The notes beneath the pieces are model-generated. The model saw only the letters and a program-made list of their open reading frames with translations. It ran no database searches and was not told the origin of the DNA. Made by a program: the position numbers and the translations under genes. This document shows positions 1 through 5,025 of a stretch of DNA of 11,407 bases, piece after piece. Every line of letters begins with the position of its first letter. Position 1 is the stretch's first letter. Source of the DNA: Clostridiales bacterium UBA1446 (GTDB taxonomy: Bacteria; Bacillota; Clostridia; Oscillospirales; Oscillospiraceae); the NCBI GenBank assembly GCA_002329245.1, contig DCTG01000120.1:3625-15031 (forward strand), in the 5' to 3' direction.

Positions 1-1
1 C

Positions 2-1171
2 ATCACAAAAGGGGTCACCGGGATCAAGGTCGATCAGGAGGCGCTGTTCCAGGAAATCTCGCATGCACTCTCCCAGGCTGATTTTTCGCGCATCCATGTT
101 TCTCCGGAAATTTACCGTTATTCCGATCCGGACCTTTCCGAGATCTGGGTCAACATTTTCGTCAGCCCGCAAAACGCGTATTATGACAAGGATAAGCTTG
201 AAATCCGGTCTCACGTGACGGGAGTCAGCTTTGACCTCTCCGCGGCGCAAACGATGCTGCAGCAGGCGGCCGAAGGGACCGACGTCACGATCCCGTTCCT
301 TTACACCGAACCGGAAATTACAACCGAAAAATTAAAGGCCATATTGTTCCGCGACGTATTGGGCTCCTGCAAAAGCAATATCGGCGGCACGGATAACCGC
401 GTCTCCAACGTCGCGCTGGCCGCATCCTTTGTAAACGAAGTGATTCTTCTGCCCGGAGAAATCTTCTCCTATAACGGCGTGGTCGGTTCCCGGACGCTCC
501 AGCGCGGATTTTTGCCCGCGCCCGCCTATGTCGGCGGTCAGACCGTCGACGAAGTCGGAGGCGGCATCTGCCAGGTATCCTCCACCGTCTATCTTGCCGC
601 CCTGCGGGCAAACCTTCGCATTGTGGAACGTTACCCTCACATGTATGCCGTGGGATATCTCCCCGACGGCATGGACGCCACCGTCTACTACGGCTCCTTG
701 GATTTCCGGTTTCAGAACGATACCGGCTATCCGATCATGATTGAAGCCGTTTCGGAAAAACGGCAGCTCACCATACGCATCCGCGGGACGAAGTCTGACG
801 GAACGACCGTAAAAATTGAAAACAAACAGATCAGTTACGTGCCGTATGAAACGGTATATAAGGCCGACGAATCCATCCCGCTCGGAGCGGAAAAGGTTGA
901 CGTAACCGGATACTCCGCCCGGAAGGTGGAGGTTTACCGCGTCCTGTACGGGGAAGACGGCAAGCTGATCAGCAGAACCTTGGAATCTGTAAACAACTAC
1001 AAGCGAAGAGATGAGGTCGTTTTGGTCAATCCGGCGGATCCGCGGCTTTCTAAGGCCGCCGCCGCATGGCTGCCGGAAGAAACGGAAGTCCTTCCGGAAC
1101 CTTCTGAACCGCCTTATGTTGATCCCTCTCCCTTCGAGCTGCCGCCGGACCCCGACAGCATGGAAACTTAG
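2..1171 (+). CDS. VanW family protein, 5'-truncated by the window edge
   Basis: The frame is open from the first bases, so the true start lies outside the window; 389 codons plus the TAG stop are visible. The first ~115 residues resemble the putative peptidoglycan-binding repeat (PG_binding_4 type) that usually precedes VanW: a 'GVSFDLSAAQTML' stretch, then an acidic link ending 'TEPEIT'. The VanW domain follows (about residues 116-260), with its hallmark segments 'SNVALAASFVNEVILLPGE', 'FSYNGVVGSRT' and 'VGGGICQVSSTVYLAAL'. A G5-like beta segment ('YKADESIPLGAEKVDVTGYSA') and a tail rich in Pro and Glu close the protein. VanW proteins are found in many Gram-positive bacteria, including in some vancomycin-resistance clusters, but their biochemical role is not settled. 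No other van gene is nearby, so I infer a wall-associated housekeeping protein, not a resistance determinant. The missing N-terminus would be expected to carry a signal or anchor helix. Confidence 0.92.
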   Translation: MTKGVTGIKVDQEALFQEISHALSQADFSRIHVSPEIYRYSDPDLSEIWVNIFVSPQNAYYDKDKLEIRSHVTGVSFDLSAAQTMLQQAAEGTDVTIPFLYTEPEITTEKLKAILFRDVLGSCKSNIGGTDNRVSNVALAASFVNEVILLPGEIFSYNGVVGSRTLQRGFLPAPAYVGGQTVDEVGGGICQVSSTVYLAALRANLRIVERYPHMYAVGYLPDGMDATVYYGSLDFRFQNDTGYPIMIEAVSEKRQLTIRIRGTKSDGTTVKIENKQISYVPYETVYKADESIPLGAEKVDVTGYSARKVEVYRVLYGEDGKLISRTLESVNNYKRRDEVVLVNPADPRLSKAAAAWLPEETEVLPEPSEPPYVDPSPFELPPDPDSMET

Positions 1172-1202
1172 GCGGGAACCGTTCCGCCGAGGAGGACATC
1201 AA

Positions 1203-2090
1203 ATGCGTCTGAGACAGCCTCATCGTGAAATAAAATACGAGGCGAGACAAATTTTGCTGCAAAACGCGCGGATCTGCCTGGCGATTACGCTTGTCGCGGG
1301 CCTTTTTTACTTTGCGGTCCTTTTTGTGCAGTCTTATTACGCGGTCGGGATTGTGCTGGAATTTTCGGACCCTCTTAAAAACAGTGCGCAAAGCGCCTTT
1401 TCCTTTGGAAAGGACGGGCTTTCCCTCATCCTCAGGTTGGAGGATATCCGCCTTGTCGCGAAGGTCAGCGCGACCCTTCCCCAACTCGTCAGCATTGCAA
1501 TTATGCAGCTATTTTCCGTCGTGCTTACGGCGCCCGCCATTTTCGGCGCCAGAGCCCTGCTTTGCCGCATTGCGGAGGGAAAAAAGATTGAGACGGCCGA
1601 CCTGAAAGGCATTTTCCGCTGGTACACGGATCTCTCGCTTGCCGGCAAGGCGATTTTGCTATACGGCATGTTGTCTCTGCTCGAGTGGGCGTCTTATCTT
1701 TTGTCCGCCGGCATCAGCCTGTATTACTTTTTCTCGTTAACCGTCTCCGGTTCCGCCGGAAAGCTGCCGGCCTTCGCGGTGTTTTTCACTTCACTCTGCG
1801 TGCTCCTGCTCGGTCTTCTCCTTGCCTGGTCGATCCTGCCCGCCGGATGGATTTTAGCGCGGCAGCCCGAACTCGGCCCCTTCGCAGCGCTAGGCCGCTG
1901 CCGGGAGTTGATGCGCGGATGGACCGCGGATCACTATTTATTCCGTCTTTCCTTTATTTTGTGGTACATCTGCACGCTCCTGACCTACAACGCGCTGCTG
2001 ATCTTTTTGTTCCCCTACTATCAGATTGCTGAAACCTGTTATCTCAGAAGGCTGCAGCCGGAAAGAACGGATCTCTTTCCCCTTTTATAA
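1203..2090 (+). CDS. Integral membrane protein, DUF975-like
   Basis: The protein has 295 residues. The ATG at 1203 is chosen because a strong Shine-Dalgarno (GAGGAGG, 1189-1195) sits 7 bases upstream; the open frame runs further upstream but only by overlapping the VanW gene. Five hydrophobic segments are visible at roughly residues 24-45, 92-112, 147-178, 189-214 and 246-270. The stretch from about residue 215 ('GWILARQPELGPFAALGRC', then 'ELMRGW', then 'RLSFILWY') resembles the conserved end of DUF975 proteins, where a cytoplasmic helix with 'S..LM.G' precedes the last membrane span. The function of that family is unknown. The gene starts 31 nt after the VanW stop and probably shares its transcript. 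A small bulged hairpin (about 1171-1188) lies between them and has no T-tract, so it is not a terminator. The family assignment rests on pattern recall and is moderate. Confidence 0.8.
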   Translation: MRLRQPHREIKYEARQILLQNARICLAITLVAGLFYFAVLFVQSYYAVGIVLEFSDPLKNSAQSAFSFGKDGLSLILRLEDIRLVAKVSATLPQLVSIAIMQLFSVVLTAPAIFGARALLCRIAEGKKIETADLKGIFRWYTDLSLAGKAILLYGMLSLLEWASYLLSAGISLYYFFSLTVSGSAGKLPAFAVFFTSLCVLLLGLLLAWSILPAGWILARQPELGPFAALGRCRELMRGWTADHYLFRLSFILWYICTLLTYNALLIFLFPYYQIAETCYLRRLQPERTDLFPLL

Positions 2091-2097
2091 GCGCATG

Positions 2098-2138
2098 AAA
2101 AAACGCGGAATGCCGTGTCAGGCATTCCGCGTTTTTTT
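2098..2138. terminator. Bidirectional intrinsic terminator
   Basis: A perfect 17-bp stem (2098-2114 against 2121-2137) with a 6-nt loop GTGTCA is flanked by an A-run on the left and seven T on the right. Read on either strand it is a GC-rich stem followed by a T-tract. It can therefore end both the VanW/membrane-protein transcript, whose stop is at 2090, and the convergent ferredoxin transcript, whose stop is at 2145. Confidence 0.95.
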
Positions 2139-2144
2139 GTTGTT

Positions 2145-2315
2145 TTAATTCTGGGAAATCGCGCCCACCGGGCAGGTTGCCGCGCAGCTGCCGCAGTCGA
2201 TGCAGGCATCCGCGTCGATTATGTACTGTTCATCTCCGGCGGATATGCAGGACACAGGGCAATCGGCGGCGCATGCGCCGCAGCTTATGCAGTCAGAACT
2301 GATTACATGGGCCAT
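2145..2315 (-). CDS. 2[4Fe-4S] ferredoxin, clostridial type
   Basis: This is a 56-residue, low-potential electron carrier of the cytoplasm, the size of classical clostridial ferredoxins. Two CxxCxxCxxxCP motifs are present: C9, C12, C15, C19-P and C38, C41, C44, C48-P, each set binding two cubanes in the usual crossed arrangement. The start is the ATG at 2315, with GGAGGT (2324-2329) eight bases upstream; an earlier in-frame start at 2351 would add 12 residues that are not ferredoxin-like and would fall inside the leader hairpin. An extra cysteine, C23, follows the first motif ('CPVSCI') where 'CPV.AI' is usual. The gene is monocistronic, with its own promoter and terminator. Its partner enzymes (pyruvate:ferredoxin oxidoreductase, hydrogenase or others) cannot be told from the window. 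Confidence 0.95.
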   Translation of the reverse strand: MAHVISSDCISCGACAADCPVSCISAGDEQYIIDADACIDCGSCAATCPVGAISQN

Positions 2316-2337
2316 TGACTTACACCTCCAAAGAATG

Positions 2338-2361
2338 GCGGCTTTACACACGGAAAGCCGC
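2338..2361 (-). other. Stem-loop in the ferredoxin mRNA leader
   Basis: A perfect 8-bp inverted repeat (2338-2345 against 2354-2361) with an 8-nt loop lies between the predicted transcription start (about 2365) and the Shine-Dalgarno at 2324-2329. It is close to the 5' end and leaves the ribosome site free, and no T-tract follows, so attenuation is unlikely. A 5' stabilising hairpin on a short abundant mRNA is the simplest reading; that role is inferred. Confidence 0.55.
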
Positions 2362-2371
2362 GCATGTTGTT

Positions 2372-2399
2372 ATTTTAGCATGAAAATTTTAAATTGCAA
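2372..2399 (-). promoter_or_regulatory. Sigma-A promoter of the ferredoxin gene
   Basis: On the minus strand: -35 TTGCAA (2399-2394), 16-nt spacer, and -10 TAAAAT (2377-2372) preceded by TG one base away, which makes an extended -10. The surroundings are markedly AT-rich compared with the flanking genes. Predicted start of transcription is about 2365, giving a leader near 50 nt. Confidence 0.7.
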
Positions 2400-2762
2400 T
2401 CCCAATTGCTGCGCCGGACACGTATATTTTTTTCGTTTTGTGAGAAACTTAGCTTCAAGAGCGGCGTCCCCTCTCCGAAAAGGCGGACGAAAACGCTTCT
2501 TTAGACCCGGCGGCATACGCCGCCTTGCCCGCGCAACCTGATTTTGAGAGGAGATGCCCTCGTGGCGCCGGTCAAAAGACAATGGCATATCGAGCAGTCC
2601 GGAAGTCTCTTCCCGGACTTGGAGCACGCCCCGCGCAGCATCGCGCACGACAGAAGCCAAATGGCAAAAACTGCGCGGACAAAGAGCGCAAAAGAAGCAG
2701 CAATCAAAAGAAAACAAGAGCAAGCATAAGATGCGGGAAGACGCATCGCGATTGCGGGGAAC
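2400..2762. other. Intergenic gap between the divergent ferredoxin and ctsR units
   Basis: No gene of known family is visible on either strand. Overlapping open frames in several phases look like chance in GC-rich DNA. Contents I can point to are a perfect 6-bp stem with loop ATAC (2509-2524), a 6-bp stem around 2730-2747 (GATGCG/CGCATC), a T-run at 2427-2433 without a hairpin before it, and one small ORF with a fair ribosome site (2562-2729, listed separately). Neither hairpin has a following T-tract, so neither is a convincing terminator. Confidence 0.6.
2562..2729 (+). CDS. Possible small lysine-rich protein (55 aa), unproven
   Basis: A GTG-started frame with the Shine-Dalgarno-like AGAGGAG at 2547-2553, eight bases upstream, ending at TAA. 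The first half is mixed ('RQWHIEQSGSLFPDLEH') with G/C-ending codons like the neighbouring genes. The second half is basic and helical ('MAKTARTKSAKEAAIKRKQE'). I recognise no family, no membrane segment and no cysteine motif. No good promoter is seen directly upstream, and the gene ends 35 nt before the CtsR operators. It could equally be a chance frame; a TTG at 2544 and an ATG in another phase at 2554 are alternative starts of little appeal. Confidence 0.3.
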   Translation: MAPVKRQWHIEQSGSLFPDLEHAPRSIAHDRSQMAKTARTKSAKEAAIKRKQEQA

Positions 2763-2764
2763 AA

Positions 2765-2781
2765 AGGTCAACGAAGGTCAA
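2765..2781 (+). promoter_or_regulatory. CtsR operator 1
   Basis: Direct heptads AGGTCAA-CGA-AGGTCAA, closely matching the established CtsR box (A/GGTCAAA NAN A/GGTCAAA type). It lies just upstream of the -35 element. Confidence 0.9.
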
Positions 2782-2790
2782 AATCGGAGC

Positions 2791-2807
2791 TTGACCTTCG
2801 TTGACCT
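2791..2807 (-). promoter_or_regulatory. CtsR operator 2, overlapping the -35 element
   Basis: TTGACCT-TCG-TTGACCT, the reverse complement of operator 1 with an identical 3-nt spacer. Its first six bases are the promoter's -35 hexamer, so a bound CtsR dimer would directly block RNA polymerase. Confidence 0.9.
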
Positions 2808-2819
2808 TTCCATTATTAT
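2791..2819 (+). promoter_or_regulatory. Sigma-A promoter of the ctsR operon
   Basis: -35 TTGACC (2791-2796), exactly 17 nt of spacer, and -10 TATTAT (2814-2819). The predicted transcription start is about 2826-2827, immediately before CtsR operator 3. This strong promoter, fully covered by repressor sites, is the class III heat-shock layout. No CIRCE element and no clear SigB-type promoter was seen in addition. Confidence 0.85.
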
Positions 2820-2826
2820 GTTAATT

Positions 2827-2843
2827 AGGTCAGGAAAGGTCAA
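2827..2843 (+). promoter_or_regulatory. CtsR operator 3, at the transcription start
   Basis: AGGTCAG-GAA-AGGTCAA: the same heptad spacing as the other two sites, with one deviation (G in the last place of the first heptad). Its place at +1 would block initiation or clearance. It is 20 nt from operator 2. Confidence 0.85.
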
Positions 2844-2978
2844 ATGGCGCTGCCCGGGCCCGTAATCTCTCAATCGGATACGACGCCGGCCGCGCCGCCA
2901 AAGTCCCTGTCGCGGCAAGACCCTCTCGAGAGCAGGTACGTTAACGGGACTGTCCGCGAAGGAAACGGAGGTTTTTCT

Positions 2979-3431
2979 GTGGGCATCAGCGATCTAATTG
3001 CAAATTTTATCTTGAACGTCATGCGTGAGGCCGACGGCGTAGCGGAGCTTCAGCGCAACGAGCTGGCGCAGCGTTTCAATTGCGTCCCCAGTCAGATCAA
3101 CTATGTCATCGCCACGCGCTTTTCCCCCGAGCACGGATACATTGTGGAAAGCAGGCGCGGCGGCGGCGGTTACCTGCGCATCAGCCGCGTGCCCTATGAC
3201 AAAAACACCCTTGGCATGCACGCCATCAACAGCATTGGAGACAGCGTCGACGCCTCTACGGCGCGGGCAATCCTGAACAATCTGCTGGAAGCCGGCGTTC
3301 TTCAGGAGCGGGATGTGCGGCTGATATGCGCCGCCACGGATGAGAAGGCTCTGCGCGCCGCGCCGGCGGAGAGAAAAAACCTGCTGCGCGCCTCGATTTT
3401 AAAGCAGCTGCTCGTGCAGATCCTGTTGTAA
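2979..3431 (+). CDS. ctsR: CtsR, transcriptional repressor of class III heat-shock genes
   Basis: A dimeric winged-helix repressor of clp and mcs genes, released under heat or protein stress. The product is 150 residues, near the ~154 of Bacillus CtsR. The DNA-binding part is plain: 'RFNCVPSQINYVI' (about 32-44, recognition helix) and the wing 'ESRRGGGGYLRI' (57-68). R60 of the wing aligns with the arginine reported to be phosphorylated by McsB in Geobacillus CtsR. The C-terminal part (about 75-150) is the more variable dimer and McsB/ClpC-contact domain. The start chosen is GTG at 2979, with GGAGG (2967-2971) seven bases before it, because homology begins there ('GISDLIANF'). The frame stays open to an ATG at 2844, which would add 45 unrelated residues. 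The gene is first in the operon and autoregulated by the three boxes upstream. Confidence 0.95.
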   Translation: MGISDLIANFILNVMREADGVAELQRNELAQRFNCVPSQINYVIATRFSPEHGYIVESRRGGGGYLRISRVPYDKNTLGMHAINSIGDSVDASTARAILNNLLEAGVLQERDVRLICAATDEKALRAAPAERKNLLRASILKQLLVQILL

Positions 3432-3445
3432 ACGGAGGAAAACAT

Positions 3446-3952
3446 ATGAAATGTCAGAGATGCAACACCAAAGAGGCCTCGCTGCATTATAAAACGATGA
3501 TTAACGGCCAGGTTGCCGAGTATCATTTATGCATGGACTGCGCGCGGGCACTCGGGTATGAATCGAATCTGCAGTCCTTTCCATACGATCCGTTCGGCGT
3601 GATGCTTGGCGACTTTTTCAGCCCCTGGCGCAGCGCGCCCGAAACCAAAATTGTCACCTGCCCCTTCTGCGGCGCGACACAAAAGACAATCGCGGACGCG
3701 GGAAAGGCGGGATGCGCCCAGTGCTACGCGACGTTTCCGGGGCTGTTTGACCCGCTGATCCGGCGCATTCACGGCGAAGCTTCCCACTGCGGAAAGATCC
3801 CGTCGACAGCGGGGGCGGAGCTTCGCAGCCGCAAGGAGCTGGAACGACTGAAAACAGAGCTGAAGGAAGCGGTGAACCGGCAGGATTATGAACAGGCGGC
3901 GACCCTGCGCGACCGCATCAAGGAACTGGAATCGGGGGGGAATGCTCCGTGA
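3446..3952 (+). CDS. mcsA: McsA, zinc-binding activator of the McsB arginine kinase
   Basis: 168 residues. Four CxxC pairs (3/6, 29/32, 72/75, 90/93) form the metal-binding part typical of McsA, and a UVR-type coiled coil ends the protein (about 131-164, 'NRQDYEQAATLRDRIKEL'). That UVR motif is shared with the middle domain of ClpC encoded downstream, consistent with McsA acting as an adaptor between McsB and ClpC. The family role is activation of McsB kinase activity and sensing of thiol or metal stress. The ATG has GGAGG about ten bases upstream, 14 nt after the ctsR stop. The 3' end overlaps mcsB by four bases, indicating translational coupling of the two partner proteins. An additional cysteine is present at 115 ('HCGKIP'). 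Confidence 0.95.
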   Translation: MKCQRCNTKEASLHYKTMINGQVAEYHLCMDCARALGYESNLQSFPYDPFGVMLGDFFSPWRSAPETKIVTCPFCGATQKTIADAGKAGCAQCYATFPGLFDPLIRRIHGEASHCGKIPSTAGAELRSRKELERLKTELKEAVNRQDYEQAATLRDRIKELESGGNAP

Positions 3953-4998
3953 AGAAGTGGTATGAAAGCGTAGGTCCTCACGGCGAGATCGTGATTTCCA
4001 GCCGCGTCCGTCTGGCGCGCAATTATGTAAAATTTCCGTTTCCGGGCCGTATGACCCAGGAGCAGCAGCAGGCGCTGCTCGAAAGCGTCGCCTCCGTAAT
4101 GACGGAAAGCGCCGGGGGCAGGGAATTTACCCTTACGGACCTGACCAACGGGGATCCCCTTTTCGCGCAGTCGCTGATGGAGCGGCATCTGATATCTCCC
4201 GAATTTGCGGGCAGCAAACGAGTCCACGGCATTATCCTCTCCCGCGACGAAAGCATCAGCGTGATGGTCGGGGAAGAAGACCACCTGCGCATTCAAGCGT
4301 TGGGTTCGGGGCTTTGCCTGCAGGAATGCCTGAAGGCCGCCATGGCTGTGGACGATCTTTTGGAGCGCACCGGCGAATATGCCTTCGACGAGCATCTCGG
4401 GTATCTGACGCATTGTCCGACAAATTTGGGAACCGGGCTTCGGGCCAGCGTGATGCTTCATCTTCCGGCGCTGACGGAGGCCGGCCCCATCCGCGACATG
4501 ATTTTAGCCGCAGGGAAATTAGGGTTTGCCGTGCGCGGCCTTTACGGCGAAGGCACCCGCTCCAGCGGGGCTTTGTATCAGATTTCAAATCAGGTTTCGA
4601 TGGGAATTTCCGAGGAAGAAACCATCGGGCGCCTTTCTGAGGCGGTAAACAACATCCTGCGCAGCGAGCAGGAGCTTCGCTCCCGTATGCTGAAAGAACG
4701 GCCCGAGTTTGCGGACCGCCTTTGGCGCGCGGCGGGAATCTTGGCTTCCGCCCGCAGCATCAGTTCCCGCGAGAGCATGGAACTCTTGTCGCAGCTGCGG
4801 CTCGGCGTGGCCGTCGGAGAATTGGGCGGCGTATCCATCGAACAGATTAACCAGCTTCTGCGGGATACGCAGCCGGCCTCTTTATCGCTCCTCCTTGGCG
4901 GAGGCAGCCTCGGCAGCGAGGCAGAAAGAGACGCGAAGCGGGCGAAAATGATCCGTGACACCGTAAAACAAGTGCTTGTTGAAGAGATAAATAAATGA
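3949..4998 (+). CDS. mcsB: McsB, protein arginine kinase
   Basis: 349 residues. It is an ATP:guanido phosphotransferase homologue that phosphorylates arginine side chains of CtsR and of aggregated proteins, marking the latter for ClpCP. Visible landmarks are 'ISSRVRLARN' (16-25, nucleotide binding), 'GEEDHLRIQ' (108-116, the acidic catalytic segment), 'LTHCPTNLGTGLRASVML' (153-170, with the conserved cysteine C156) and 'GEGTRSSGALYQISNQVS' (200-217). 'RDAKRA' at 327-332 matches the RDxxRA phospho-arginine binding site that makes McsB allosterically self-activated. The start is GTG in a GTGA overlap with the mcsA stop, preceded by a G-rich ribosome site. The matching cytoplasmic phosphatase (YwlE type) is not in the window. 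Confidence 0.96.
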   Translation: MKKWYESVGPHGEIVISSRVRLARNYVKFPFPGRMTQEQQQALLESVASVMTESAGGREFTLTDLTNGDPLFAQSLMERHLISPEFAGSKRVHGIILSRDESISVMVGEEDHLRIQALGSGLCLQECLKAAMAVDDLLERTGEYAFDEHLGYLTHCPTNLGTGLRASVMLHLPALTEAGPIRDMILAAGKLGFAVRGLYGEGTRSSGALYQISNQVSMGISEEETIGRLSEAVNNILRSEQELRSRMLKERPEFADRLWRAAGILASARSISSRESMELLSQLRLGVAVGELGGVSIEQINQLLRDTQPASLSLLLGGGSLGSEAERDAKRAKMIRDTVKQVLVEEINK

Positions 4999-5025
4999 AA
5001 ATAAAAAATCAAAGAGGTGAACGCT

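Larger units (their letters stand above)
2763..2809. repeat. Perfect inverted repeat formed by two opposed CtsR boxes
   Basis: Two 19-nt arms (2763-2781 and 2791-2809) are exact reverse complements around a 9-nt spacer. Each arm holds a full tandem-heptad CtsR site, so the symmetry is that of two repressor dimers facing each other. The right arm also carries the -35 hexamer. As RNA this would fold well, but it lies upstream of the predicted transcription start, so it acts as DNA. Confidence 0.9.

Noticed and set aside
2..1171. VanW as a sign of a vancomycin-resistance cluster
   Set aside because: No ligase, dehydrogenase, dipeptidase or two-component genes accompany it here, and VanW domains are common housekeeping wall proteins in clostridia.
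2509..2524. Perfect GGCGGC/GCCGCC hairpin as a terminator
   Set aside because: It has only six pairs and no T-run after it on either strand; no gene ends nearby.
2370..2771. A 133-codon minus-strand frame across the ferredoxin-ctsR gap
   Set aside because: It would start inside CtsR operator 1, runs through the ferredoxin promoter, has no family resemblance, and carries many Arg and Cys codons typical of chance frames.
2763..2809. The large palindrome as a transcription terminator, attenuator or CIRCE element
   Set aside because: It is explained by two opposed CtsR heptad pairs, lacks a T-tract, lies upstream of the predicted transcription start, and does not match the CIRCE sequence.
2844..2978. 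ATG at 2844 as the start of CtsR
   Set aside because: The added 45 residues have no CtsR homology and the GTG at 2979 has a much better ribosome site; kept only as a finding to test.
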